From Thermodesulfobium narugense DSM 14796 (GTDB lineage: Bacteria; Thermodesulfobiota; Thermodesulfobiia; Thermodesulfobiales; Thermodesulfobiaceae): a stretch of 64,000 bases of DNA. Below are positions 50,433-59,876 of this stretch, one piece after another. How positions within the stretch are numbered: the first letter of the stretch is position 1; each line of letters starts with the position of its first letter. Position numbers and translations under genes: made by a program. The stretch spans positions 268,501-332,500 of the forward strand of contig NC_015499.1 in the NCBI RefSeq assembly GCF_000212395.1, given 5' to 3'. The notes under the pieces were generated by a model. The model was not told the origin of the DNA. It ran no database searches and saw only the letters and a program-made list of their open reading frames with translations.

Positions 50433-52157
50433 TTGGCAGTAGAGAGTGCAAAAAGACCTAAAGAAGCGAAAATAGTGGGAAAACTTTTTGAGAGTGGTCT
50501 TTTGACTGAAGAAGCTGCAACGGATGTACTTTATGAACTGGAGATTTCTGATGCTCCCTTGCTTGATGTTCTTGAAAATAAAGGACTTTTGACGAGGGAG
50601 GTTGTTCAGAAGTTAGAGAATATCTATGGCTTTAAGATAAAAAGAATAGAAGAGACACCGTTAGACGAAAAAGCTCTGCAACTTTTATCATCTGATTTTA
50701 TTAAACAAAGAAGAATTTTGCCCCTGGCACTAAGAGGAGACAAGCTTTTGCTTGGTATGGTAAATCCACAGGATCTGTCTACTGTTGACGACGTTCGTTT
50801 GATTACCAAGACACAGGTTGAGCCAGCTATGATACTTTCAAGTGATTTTTCCAAGTATATTTCTGGTGAGATAAACTTCAAGAAAAAAGAAGAGACAATC
50901 TTCGGTAAAGAATCACAAGATTCGCCCAATTATATCGAACCACAACTTCAAAAGGAAGCTTTTGTTTATACTGAAGACGATTCTGTAGTGGATTTGGTTG
51001 ATTCAATTGTAGAGGAGGCAGTCCTTAAGAGGGCTTCCGACGTTCACATTGAGCCTTACGAAGACAAGATCGTTTTAAGATATAGAATTGATGGATCTCT
51101 ACTAAAGATATCTGAATTTCCAAAGTCAATTGGGCCTGCAATAGTCTCAAGAATAAAGATACTCTCGACCCTAGACATATCAGAAAGAAGAAGGCCTCAA
51201 GACGGCAGGATGCATCTTGAAGTTGCTAATAAAGATATCGATATGAGAGTATCAATTATGCCCTGCACACAGGGTGAAAAGGTTGTTCTCAGAATATTTG
51301 ACAAAAAAGCCGTTGCAATGGAACTGGAGGCATTGGGATTTCCTGAAAGAGAGCTTAGAACCTTTAAGTCTATATTGCAAAAACCATACGGCATGATATT
51401 CGTAACAGGTCCTACTGGCTCAGGGAAATCTACTACTCTTTATTCTGCTCTTAACCTTCTTAACAGAGAAGATGTTAACATATTGACTGCTGAGGATCCG
51501 GTGGAGTTTTATATTCCTGGTATAACTCAGTCTCAGGTAAATCCTCAGATAAACCTTACATTTGCAACTTTATTAAGATCCTTTTTAAGACAGGATCCTG
51601 ATATTATTATGGTTGGCGAGATCAGGGATTCTGAGACTGCTGAGATAGCTGTAAGGGCTGCAATGACAGGGCATTTAGTTCTAAGTACCCTTCACACAAA
51701 TGACGCTGCTAGCGCTTTTCCAAGGCTTATGGACATGGATGTAGAGCCGTTTTTGCTTGCATCCAGCACTCTTTGTATTTTGGCACAAAGACTTGTAAGG
51801 AAGGTCTGTCCTGAATGCGTAAGGGAGGTCCCAATGCCAGAGGATATGAAAATAGCCTTAGGGATATCTCCTGGAGGTTTTGGCTTTGGTCCCGTTGGAG
51901 AGGTAACATATTTTGAAGGTACAGGTTGCAGCGCGTGCTTTGGCACGGGGTATAAGGGAAGGACTGTGGTGCCTGAGCTTTTAGTGGTAAACGATGAAAT
52001 AAGATCCCTTGTTATGTCTAGAGCACCTTCTAAAGAGATAAAGAGCGCAGCTATTAAAGGTGGCATGAGAACAATGAGAGAGAATGGCGTAGATCTTATA
52101 TTTAAGGGGATTACCACACCTCAGGAAATTGTGAAGAAGATATTTACGGAAGAGTAG
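50433..52157 (+). CDS. pilB: Type IV pilus assembly ATPase PilB
   Basis: 574 residues. N-terminal MshEN-type domain (about 10-150; related domains bind cyclic di-GMP), then the GspE/PilB core with Walker A GPTGSGKSTTLYSAL near 325, Walker B-like PDIIMVGEIRDSET near 388, and a zinc tetracysteine CPEC...CSAC at about 459-502. It powers pilus extension at the inner membrane. TTG start after GGTGGTGGG. First gene of pilB-pilT-pilC-pilA; minor pilins and pilM-Q are not here. Confidence 0.95.
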   Translation: MAVESAKRPKEAKIVGKLFESGLLTEEAATDVLYELEISDAPLLDVLENKGLLTREVVQKLENIYGFKIKRIEETPLDEKALQLLSSDFIKQRRILPLALRGDKLLLGMVNPQDLSTVDDVRLITKTQVEPAMILSSDFSKYISGEINFKKKEETIFGKESQDSPNYIEPQLQKEAFVYTEDDSVVDLVDSIVEEAVLKRASDVHIEPYEDKIVLRYRIDGSLLKISEFPKSIGPAIVSRIKILSTLDISERRRPQDGRMHLEVANKDIDMRVSIMPCTQGEKVVLRIFDKKAVAMELEALGFPERELRTFKSILQKPYGMIFVTGPTGSGKSTTLYSALNLLNREDVNILTAEDPVEFYIPGITQSQVNPQINLTFATLLRSFLRQDPDIIMVGEIRDSETAEIAVRAAMTGHLVLSTLHTNDAASAFPRLMDMDVEPFLLASSTLCILAQRLVRKVCPECVREVPMPEDMKIALGISPGGFGFGPVGEVTYFEGTGCSACFGTGYKGRTVVPELLVVNDEIRSLVMSRAPSKEIKSAAIKGGMRTMRENGVDLIFKGITTPQEIVKKIFTEE

Positions 52158-52165
52158 GAGGGAAT

Positions 52166-53224
52166 ATGGAGATAACTGAACTTCTTGAAAAGGCTACTCA
52201 AATGAATGCGAGTGACATTCACATCTCTGTGGGAATACCCCCTGTAATAAGAAGAGAGGGAAAACTAATAAGATTGGAAGAATATGGAAATATTACTCCA
52301 AAGATCGCATTTGAGCTTATTTTCTCTATGCTTTCAGATTACCAGAAAAAGAAAATAGAGGAAGAGTTAGATATTGACTTTTCCTACGGTATATCTGGAG
52401 TTGGAAGATTCAGGGTAAACGTGTTTAAACAAAGAGGAGTATGGGGAGCAGCGCTAAGGCTTATTCCATGGGATATTCCAAGCCTAGAAACTCTGGGACT
52501 ACCACCTATAATAGCTGAATTTGCAAAACTGGTAAGAGGGCTTGTCCTTGTAACAGGTCCTACTGGCTCAGGGAAATCTACCACGCTTGCCTCTCTTGTA
52601 AACATAATAAACAGAACAAGGGAGTGTCATATTATTACTATTGAAGACCCTATTGAATACCTTCACTCTCACAAGAAATCTATTGTAGATCAAAGAGAGG
52701 TTGGAAATGACACTAAGTCTTTTGCTAGAGCTGTTAGGGCATCCTTAAGAGAGGACCCTGACGTAATACTAGTAGGCGAGATGAGGGACCTCGAAACTAT
52801 TGCTGCAGCTATCACAGCTGCTGAAACAGGGCATTTGGTGTTCTCAACCCTTCACACTAACGATGCACCACAAACTATAGACAGAATTATAGATGTCTTC
52901 CCAACCAATCAGCAGCAGCAAATAAGGACTCAGCTTTCCACTGCCCTTCAAGGAGTGGTATCTCAGGCACTTTTGCCAAAGATTGGCGGTGGTAGAGTGG
53001 TAGCAACGGAGGTAATGATTGCAACTCCTGCTGTAAGAAACCTTATTAGAGAGGGCAAGACGTCCCAGCTTTATTCTGTAATACAGACCTCCGGAAGATA
53101 CGGCATGCAGCAGTTAGACTCATCTCTTAAAGATCTAGTTCTTCGAGGCAAGGTATCCTTTGAGGATGCTTTTACCGTAGCTGTGAACAAGGAAGAGTTC
53201 ATGCGTCTGGTAGGTAGGTTATAA
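52166..53224 (+). CDS. pilT: Type IV pilus retraction ATPase PilT
   Basis: 352 residues. MNASDIHISVGIPPVIRREGKLI at the N-terminus, Walker A GPTGSGKSTTLASLVN near 132, ASLREDPDVILVGEMRDLETI near 192-212, AETGHLVFSTLHTNDA and the QLSTALQGVVSQALLPK AIRNLIRE-type region of PilT. It depolymerises pili for twitching. AGGAGG precedes the ATG. A 32-base stretch covering Walker A is identical to the one in pilB. Confidence 0.95.
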   Translation: MEITELLEKATQMNASDIHISVGIPPVIRREGKLIRLEEYGNITPKIAFELIFSMLSDYQKKKIEEELDIDFSYGISGVGRFRVNVFKQRGVWGAALRLIPWDIPSLETLGLPPIIAEFAKLVRGLVLVTGPTGSGKSTTLASLVNIINRTRECHIITIEDPIEYLHSHKKSIVDQREVGNDTKSFARAVRASLREDPDVILVGEMRDLETIAAAITAAETGHLVFSTLHTNDAPQTIDRIIDVFPTNQQQQIRTQLSTALQGVVSQALLPKIGGGRVVATEVMIATPAVRNLIREGKTSQLYSVIQTSGRYGMQQLDSSLKDLVLRGKVSFEDAFTVAVNKEEFMRLVGRL

Positions 53225-54468
53225 TGCCTAACTTCTTTTATAGAGTGAGAGACGCTAAAGGCAAGCTGGTTACAGGCACAACAGATGCTGTTTCCCTACT
53301 GGTTTTAAAAAACGATCTTAGAAATAAGGGCTTTCTTGTAGTTGAGATAAAAGAGATTAAGGATGTGTCTAAAGATGTTAAGGTGGACAAAGTTGAGAAA
53401 GGCTCATCCTTTACTCTGCCAATTTTTAACAGAGTTACCCAGAAGGATCTTGCTATATTTTCAAGACAATTTGCTACTCTGGTGGCAGCAGGAGTTCCTA
53501 TTGCAAGAACTCTAAACACCCTTAAGTCGCAAACAAGGAAAAAGGTTTTCAAAGAAGTTATTGACGATGTTCTGAAGAGAGTAGAAGGAGGAGAGAGCCT
53601 TGCGAGGGCTCTTGAAAGACACAACAACGTTTTTAACAAACTTTATACCAGTCTGGTAAGAGCAGGCGAGACGTCTGGCTCTCTTGACGTAATACTTGCA
53701 AGGGTTGCAACATATCTGGAAAAAGAGATGGCCCTTAGAAACCAAGTAAAGCAGGCTGTGAGCTATCCTATATTTGTCTTAACCATTGCCTTGGCTCTCA
53801 GCGCATTTTTGCTAATGTTTATTGTTCCTATGTTTGCAGGATTCCTTACGGGAATGGGTGCAAAATTACCCCTTATGACTACAATAGTGGTAAATGCGAG
53901 CCAATTTTTGATACACAACTTTATCTGGATAGTTTTGATAATCATCGCTGGCGTTTTTTTGTTTGCCAGATTCCTTAGCAATCCTGTAGGTAGAGAGATG
54001 TTTGATCTTGTAGTATTCAGGCTTCCTATTTTTGGTCCACTTTACATGAAGATAGAGTGCTCAAGATTTGCCAGGACGTTTGGTTCTATGACGAGAAGCG
54101 GTGTGCCAATACTTACTTCTCTTGAGATAATAGAAGACGTATTAATGAGCGTTGTATTAAAGAAGGGCATAAGATTTGTGCACGATGCGGTTAAAAGGGG
54201 TCAAACAATTGCTGACTCCATGAGGAAGACCGATAAGTTTCCTATGGTACTGGTAGAGATGATAGCAATAGGCGAGGAAACTGGGCACCTGGATGAGATG
54301 TTGGACAAGTCTGCCGATTACTACGACGACGAGGTGGAAACTACAGTGAAGGCTCTCTCAAGCATGCTCGAGCCTGCTATGATAGTGATAATAGGTGGCA
54401 TTGTGGGATTTATAGTAATTGCAATGTATCTGCCTATATTTAGCCTGTATCAGGCAATTGCAAAGTAA
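53224..54468 (+). CDS. pilC: Type IV pilus inner-membrane platform protein PilC
   Basis: 414 residues with two GspF domains (about 75-198 and 275-397): LAIFSRQFATLVAAGVPIARTLNTL and CSRFARTFGSMTRSGVPILTSLEII, three membrane helices (about 175-195, 225-245, 380-405) and KSADYYDDEVETTVKALSSMLEPAMIVIIG. It couples PilB/PilT to the pilus. Start overlaps the pilT stop by one base (TAATG). Confidence 0.94.
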   Translation: MPNFFYRVRDAKGKLVTGTTDAVSLLVLKNDLRNKGFLVVEIKEIKDVSKDVKVDKVEKGSSFTLPIFNRVTQKDLAIFSRQFATLVAAGVPIARTLNTLKSQTRKKVFKEVIDDVLKRVEGGESLARALERHNNVFNKLYTSLVRAGETSGSLDVILARVATYLEKEMALRNQVKQAVSYPIFVLTIALALSAFLLMFIVPMFAGFLTGMGAKLPLMTTIVVNASQFLIHNFIWIVLIIIAGVFLFARFLSNPVGREMFDLVVFRLPIFGPLYMKIECSRFARTFGSMTRSGVPILTSLEIIEDVLMSVVLKKGIRFVHDAVKRGQTIADSMRKTDKFPMVLVEMIAIGEETGHLDEMLDKSADYYDDEVETTVKALSSMLEPAMIVIIGGIVGFIVIAMYLPIFSLYQAIAK

Positions 54469-54616
54469 TTTCGGGGTTTAAGAATTTACTTTACTCTTGT
54501 CGATAATTTGGTTAATATAATAAATCTTAAGGAGGTGAAAGAACTTTTTAGTTGATAAAGTTTTTTCTTTGTTCTATAATCAAATAGGCTTTGAAACTAA
54601 TCTAAGGAGGGGTAAT

Positions 54617-55015
54617 ATGCAAAGTTTTCCAAGAAAGAGCCTAAGAAATAAAAGGGGTTTCACGTTGATAGAACTTCTGGTAGTCATCGTCATCATCGGT
54701 ATCCTTGCGGCAGTGGCATTTCCAATTTACCAAAACTTTATGAAAAACGCGGCTGACGCTGATGCGAAGGGTGCGCTGGCTTCATTAAGGAGTGCAGAGG
54801 CGCTTTACTATGCACAATATGGAACATATACTAAAGATATAGGTACTCTTGCGGGTATGGTGCAGACTCAAGGCGGAATTACTGTTGGTGCAAATGGAAT
54901 TTCTGTTACTGCAGGTGGAGCTACTTATAATTACACTATTACTGCTGATTCTACGAGTGGTCTTGTTTCTTGTACTGGTAATGGAGCTATGGGGACATCC
55001 TGCTCAAACTGGTAA
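54617..55015 (+). CDS. pilA: Type IV major pilin PilA
   Basis: 132 residues from the ATG at 54617 (AAGGAGGGG 5 bp upstream); an earlier in-frame ATG at 54569 lacks such a site. Short leader ending NKRG, then FTLIELLVVIVIIGILAAVAFPIY, with Glu5 of the mature pilin. A compact globular part has a C-terminal cysteine pair (CTGNGAMGTSC) likely forming the D-loop disulfide. Small and Gly/Thr-rich. A strong terminator follows directly. The 148-bp gap upstream contains a TATAAT box and an unused AAGGAGGTG site (54530-54538), suggesting its own promoter. Confidence 0.95.
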   Translation: MQSFPRKSLRNKRGFTLIELLVVIVIIGILAAVAFPIYQNFMKNAADADAKGALASLRSAEALYYAQYGTYTKDIGTLAGMVQTQGGITVGANGISVTAGGATYNYTITADSTSGLVSCTGNGAMGTSCSNW

Positions 55016-55021
55016 AACTCC

Positions 55022-55047
55022 AAAAGGCCGCTTCGGCGGCCTTTTTT
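55022..55047 (+). terminator. Rho-independent terminator after pilA
   Basis: Perfect 10-bp stem AAAAGGCCGC/GCGGCCTTTT with a TTCG tetraloop, followed by further T residues. Confidence 0.95.
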
Positions 55048-55084
55048 AAAACAAATTTTTCTTCTGACTATAGGGTGTGTTAAG

Positions 55085-55486
55085 TTGATCGAAAGAATAA
55101 GCATAAATACCTCAAAGAAGCTTCAATTAATAGACGTTACCTCTTTGGTAGAAAGCGCGCTTAGAAATTCATATGGCGCATATAATGGGGTGCTTCTTTG
55201 CTACGTGCCTCACACGACTGCGGCAATTACTATAAACGAGGCAGCAGATCCTGATGTGGCCCTTGACATTGAAAGCTTTCTCAAACTTCATCTTCCTGAG
55301 GGCATAAAGTTTAGGCATCTTGAAGGAAATTCTGACGCACACGTCATCTCTACTCTTATTGGTTCATCTGTAATAGTTCCTGTAGAAAATGGAAGTCTTA
55401 AACTAGGTAGGTGGCAGGGAATATTCTTTGTGGAAGCAGATGGCCCCAGAGTTAGAAATATAAATATAGTAAAACTAACTTCTTAG
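55085..55486 (+). CDS. YjbQ/UPF0047-family protein (secondary thiamine-phosphate synthase type)
   Basis: 133 residues, full length. CYVPHTTAAITINEAADPDVALDI near 38-61, HLEGNSDAHVISTLIGSSVIVPVENGSLKLGRWQGIFFVEADGPR near 78-122. These Glu/His positions form the conserved pocket of the family. Members can substitute weakly for ThiE; the true reaction is unclear. TTG start. Its stop overlaps the end of the pseudogene on the other strand by 4 bp. Confidence 0.88.
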   Translation: MIERISINTSKKLQLIDVTSLVESALRNSYGAYNGVLLCYVPHTTAAITINEAADPDVALDIESFLKLHLPEGIKFRHLEGNSDAHVISTLIGSSVIVPVENGSLKLGRWQGIFFVEADGPRVRNINIVKLTS

Positions 55487-57217
55487 TCGGCTAATTTTAT
55501 TAACCTGTCGTTATATACGTCTATCTTTTCCCAAACTAATTTAATTTTATTGCTGTACAGCAACTGATCCTGGCTAGTTAACCTAAATGACTCTATGGGC
55601 ACAGCGCTCATAAAGTAATCTTTTTCATTAACATTTAGTGGCAGGGGACTTATCCAGACGCCTTCTACAGCGTTGTCAGGAAGGAGGCGAAATTTGTGAA
55701 TATTACCCTTTCTATCCTTATACTCAATCTCGATTGGCTCTTCTTTATATAATATGCGCTTAATTGTGCCAAAGATATTTTTCTTTATATAGATTTTTGC
55801 AAGCACTATGCTTTTATTCGATCCGCTTATGGGAACACTTGTCCAGCTGTTCCAACTTATCTCAGATTGCCCTATTCTTGTGGGTTCAGAGATTGATGGG
55901 GATGCGCTTCTTTTAAGAAGGGTAAATTTCTTTTCTCTTTTTATCATAGAGTAATTTCTAAGGATATCTAATACAGTTTTTGGGTCATCATTTAAGAGCA
56001 TTCCACCCCTGAAGCTTTGAAAAAAAGGGTTATTGTCAGCTCTATACCAGATGTAATATTCTGGCGCTCTATTTGATCGCAAAAAGTCATCATTTTTGCT
56101 GTCAAGCCAGGGCGTGTAATCCGTATAGGATTGGAAGACAGGTCTTGGATCCCAGTTTAAATAGTTAGCAAATACCAGAGATGATTCTCATGGATATATA
56201 TCTACTGTTGATCTTTTTATTATTCCCTCGATCTTTTCCGGCAGGGTATCTATTTCAAGATTTTTTGCAGTCTGAACTTTTGTGTTTTGTGTCATCGCTG
56301 TAAGATCTGCTACGTTGAAGTACTTGAAGTCCAGGCTGTTTGCTATATTCCCTAGAAGGTTTGAGTAGTAATTTGGCATTATTGAATTGGATGATATCAA
56401 AAAAATAAGCATTGTAAACCAGGATATTGTGAATCTTTTTAGAAATGGCACAATTTCTTTATTTTCTGAAACGATAATTGTAAAGATTGCAAATCCTAAA
56501 AAGATAGTTGTAAAAAAACCTGAAAACCAAGGTCCTTCAATGCAAAACGAATACTTAGCAACCAACCAGAAAAAAGGAATTAGTGAAACTAAAAATACTT
56601 TAAACTCCTTACATTGCAAAGGCTCCAAACTTGTAAAGAAAGCTAAATACTAGGATGGGAGCGCTCATCAGAAGGTAAGCAGGCTTTTTAGTGCGGTAAA
56701 AAAGGAATGAAAGGTTTAAGCTGGTAAATATGAAAACTAAGTCAAGCGATCTTACGTAATTATGGTCGTTTAAGATCAAAATCAAGATATATGTAAGAAG
56801 ATAACCTAAATATCTTTTTATCGTGCGCTCCTGGCTGCATAGCTTAACAAGAAATATAAATGACAATATCATATAAGAGTTTATAAGTAGGAGTATAGGG
56901 TTAGCAAAGATTAGCGGCAGATACATAGGACCGGGTGTAGCCAGAAATCCTAAAGGACCATATGTAAAAATGATGTCTTTCCCAAATATTAATCTGTGTT
57001 CGAAGGCATAGTTCATTGCAAACTGCCAGGATGGGTCAAGTCCTGATCCAAAGGGCACAATAATAATATAGAAAGTAAAGAAAAAAAGAATTACAAATGC
57101 AAATGCCCCTTCGCTGAGCTTGAGATTGTCTTTCAGGGAAAAAGCGCTAAACTTTGATCTCAAAGAGCTTAGTATTTTTTGGCTGTCAACAGATGGTAAT
57201 ATTTCTTTTTTCAACAC
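55483..57217 (-). pseudogene. Broken gene for a large multi-pass membrane protein
   Basis: Three open segments on the minus strand form one protein of about 578 residues. Segment 1 (57217-56609) has membrane helices and the phrase LDPSWQFAMNYAFEHRLIFGKDIIFTYGPLGFL. It ends at a +1-type frameshift near 56612-56620 (GCAATGTAAGG). Segment 2 (56628-56188) continues with more helices and stops at TGA 56190-56188. Beyond that TGA the same frame stays open for 35 codons (ESSLVFANYLNWDPRPVFQSYTDYTPWLD) into segment 3 (to 55483). A TGG-to-TGA change would explain the stop. The C-terminal part looks like an extracytoplasmic domain. It resembles uncharacterised glycosyltransferase-like membrane proteins; no function assigned. 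Confidence 0.8.
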
Positions 57218-57290
57218 GCCCTCCTAAAATTATTTCTATTAAACTTAAACATTATACAAAAAACTATTAATTGTCATTTAATTTTTAAAA

Positions 57291-57320
57291 TTGCTAATAA
57301 ACTAAAATATCGCTTATAAT
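57291..57320 (+). promoter_or_regulatory. Promoter of gltX
   Basis: TTGCTA (57291-57296) and TATAAT (57315-57320), spacing 18. The leader of about 48 nt has no T-box-like structure. Confidence 0.6.
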
Positions 57321-57374
57321 AAACTTATATATTTTTTCACTTTCAATACACAGCGTTTATGAAAGGAGAACTTA

Positions 57375-58781
57375 ATGGTAAGAGTTCGTTTTGCTCCATC
57401 TCCTACAGGTGCGCTCCACATTGGAGGAGCTCACACCGCGCTCTTTAACTATCTTTTTGCAAGACGCCTTGACGGCAAATTTATCTTAAGGATTGAGGAC
57501 ACAGATACAGAAAGGTCATCTAAAGAATACGAGGCAATCATCTTAGAAAGCTTAAAGTGGTTGGGGATAGAGTGGGATGAGGGACCATATTATCAGTCAA
57601 AAAGATTAGATCTGTACAGAGAAAAGGCAAATGAACTCCTTAAAAAGGGCGTAGCTTACGAGTGTTTTTGTACCCCAGAAGAGCTTAAGGAAAGACGAGA
57701 AATGATGGTGAAGATGGGCAGGCCCCCAAAATATGACGGAAGATGTAGGGATCTTAGCGAAGAACAAAAAAGAGAACTAAGGGCAAAGGGCCTTAAACCT
57801 GCTCTCAGAATCAGAATCCCTGAGGGAAAGTCTTTTTTGCGTGATGCGGTAAAGGGCGAAGTTTCATGTTCCAACGATAGCCTAGGTGGGGATATGGTGA
57901 TAATGAAATCAGACAATTATCCTACCTATAATTTTGCTGTGGTTGTAGATGACATAGACATGAACATTACTCACGTAATAAGAGGAGACGATCACCTTAC
58001 AAATACGTTTAAACAAATGATAATTTATAAGGCCTTTGGCAAAGATTTGCCAAAATTTGCTCATATACCGCTTCTTTTGGGACCGGATAAGACGAAGCTT
58101 TCCAAAAGACACGGTGCAGCAAGTGTGCTGGAGTATAAAGAAATGGGATATCTCTCTGACGCCCTTTTCAACTTTCTCTCTCTCCTTGGGTGGACGCCGA
58201 AAGAGGGGCAGGAGATATTTTCCAGAGATGAACTGATCTCTATGTTTTGTCTTGCGAAACTTAATTCTAATCCTGCGGTATTTGACATAAAGAGGTTGGA
58301 GTGGATGAATTCTCAGTATATAAAGAACATGGACGACTCAAAGCTGTTTGACCTTGCTAAACCATTTTATGAAAAGGCAAAGATAAATGTAATAAAGGAC
58401 GACTATACTCTGCGTGCCATAAATTTAGGCAAGGTTAGAGCAAAGACTTTAGAGGATCTGGTGAATACAACTAAGTATTTCTTTATAGATCCAGAACTGA
58501 CCTCTCCAGAAGTGGAAAATATAAAATCAAATAAGTCAACCCTTTTACTTTTGAATAGATTTCTTGAGCTAGTAAATAGTAACTATGAATCTCATACAGA
58601 TTTAGAAAACAAATCAAGAGAGATGGCAGTTTCTATGAATCTTTCTTTTAAAGACCTCGTTCATCCACTTAGGCTTATATTAACAGGAATGAAGGTAGGC
58701 CCAGGACTATTTGAAGTAGTAGATGCGCTTGGTAGGGATAAAGTTATAAAAAGGGTTTCAAAATTTCTAAGTGAGTCTTAG
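57375..58781 (+). CDS. gltX: Glutamyl-tRNA synthetase
   Basis: 468 residues, class I. HIGH-type motif PSPTGALHIGGAHTALF at 8-24, KLSKR in GPDKTKLSKRHGAASVLEY near 240, and a zinc-type CFC...YDGRC insertion near 95-123. It charges tRNA-Glu; in organisms without GlnRS it also misacylates tRNA-Gln for the amidotransferase. AAAGGAG precedes the ATG. The downstream permease gene starts 9 bp after the stop. Confidence 0.96.
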   Translation: MVRVRFAPSPTGALHIGGAHTALFNYLFARRLDGKFILRIEDTDTERSSKEYEAIILESLKWLGIEWDEGPYYQSKRLDLYREKANELLKKGVAYECFCTPEELKERREMMVKMGRPPKYDGRCRDLSEEQKRELRAKGLKPALRIRIPEGKSFLRDAVKGEVSCSNDSLGGDMVIMKSDNYPTYNFAVVVDDIDMNITHVIRGDDHLTNTFKQMIIYKAFGKDLPKFAHIPLLLGPDKTKLSKRHGAASVLEYKEMGYLSDALFNFLSLLGWTPKEGQEIFSRDELISMFCLAKLNSNPAVFDIKRLEWMNSQYIKNMDDSKLFDLAKPFYEKAKINVIKDDYTLRAINLGKVRAKTLEDLVNTTKYFFIDPELTSPEVENIKSNKSTLLLLNRFLELVNSNYESHTDLENKSREMAVSMNLSFKDLVHPLRLILTGMKVGPGLFEVVDALGRDKVIKRVSKFLSES

Positions 58782-58790
58782 AGGATTATA

Positions 58791-59876
58791 TTGAAACTTG
58801 AAGAATATCTGATATACCCCAGGGTAAAGGTTTTTGTAATAGCGCTCTTTATAATATTGTTTTTGCTTGTGCTGTGGATTTTTAAGGGTATATTGATACT
58901 CTTTTTTATCTCCCTTTTACTTGCCTATCTAATAGAGCCCCTTTTCAAAACAATACTGCGCTTTCAGAAAAACAGAGTAATTTCTCTTATTTTGTCATAT
59001 ATTATAATATTTGTTTTTTTGGGAAGTATAGGAATAGTTCTTATTTTCGGTCTTTCCAATGAGCTAAGGAGTATAGCAAGGCACTTGCCTATCTACTTTG
59101 AAAACATTAAGAACTATCTTGATAGCTTGCAGAAATTTTTAAATTCGTTTTCTATTCCAATTGATATAAGGTCTAGTTTTAACGGGATTTTTTTATCCCA
59201 GGAGTATATTCAAACTCACCCATATTCTTTATCCTTTAGCGAAAGCGCTAAGGTTCTGAAAACCTTTTTTATGGAGTCTGTAAGAATTGGTGTAAACGTG
59301 TTTATTGTGTTTATGGTTGCGGCTTTCTGGATAATCGATTTTGAAAATATTAAAAATGGCCTTTTAACACTATTTCCTCCCGATAAAAGGCAAGAGATCA
59401 TAGAGCTTTCTACTGATATAGATTTTGTCTTAAAAAGAATTGTAAGAGGGCAATTTTTGATTTGTTTAATCAATGGTGCTCTAACTACTTTGGCACTTGT
59501 CGTTCTGAAAATTCAATATGCTATATTAATAGGCGTGCTTGCAGGATGTCTTTCGGTAATACCCGTTTTTGGCACTCTTTCAACTACTTTACCGGCAGTA
59601 CTACTTGGACTTACTCAGTCATGGATTGTCTCGCTTGAAGTTGTAATAGTGATACTTTGTATACACTGGTTTGAAAGTTATGTTTTGAGTCCAAAGATAA
59701 TGGGCAAGCAAGCTCAGGTACACCCCATTCTTATAATTCTGGCACTAGTTTCAGGCGAACAGCTTTTTGGCGTTGAGGGCTTAATTCTTGCAATACCTGC
59801 TACCGGAGTCTTAAAAGCTGTAGTTATGCACTATCTTAAAAAGGCAGGTCATCTTGAGCAAGAGAAGAATTCTTAA
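58791..59876 (+). CDS. AI-2E/PerM-family membrane protein
   Basis: 361 residues, about eight membrane helices. Family motifs: LLAYLIEPLFKTILRFQKNRVISLILSYIIIF near 45-80 and LAGCLSVIPVFGTLSTTLPAVLLGL near 248, then SYVLSPKIMGKQAQVHPILIILALVSGEQLFGVEGLILAIP near 300-345. Members export autoinducer-2 or exchange Na+/H+; substrate unknown. TTG start. Converges with the aldehyde dehydrogenase gene with a 4-bp overlap. Confidence 0.9.
   Translation: MKLEEYLIYPRVKVFVIALFIILFLLVLWIFKGILILFFISLLLAYLIEPLFKTILRFQKNRVISLILSYIIIFVFLGSIGIVLIFGLSNELRSIARHLPIYFENIKNYLDSLQKFLNSFSIPIDIRSSFNGIFLSQEYIQTHPYSLSFSESAKVLKTFFMESVRIGVNVFIVFMVAAFWIIDFENIKNGLLTLFPPDKRQEIIELSTDIDFVLKRIVRGQFLICLINGALTTLALVVLKIQYAILIGVLAGCLSVIPVFGTLSTTLPAVLLGLTQSWIVSLEVVIVILCIHWFESYVLSPKIMGKQAQVHPILIILALVSGEQLFGVEGLILAIPATGVLKAVVMHYLKKAGHLEQEKNS

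Noticed and set aside
56188..56190. UGA as selenocysteine in the membrane protein
   Set aside because: No convincing SECIS hairpin follows the TGA on the minus strand, a second lesion (frameshift) is present, and TGG-to-TGA is a simpler explanation.
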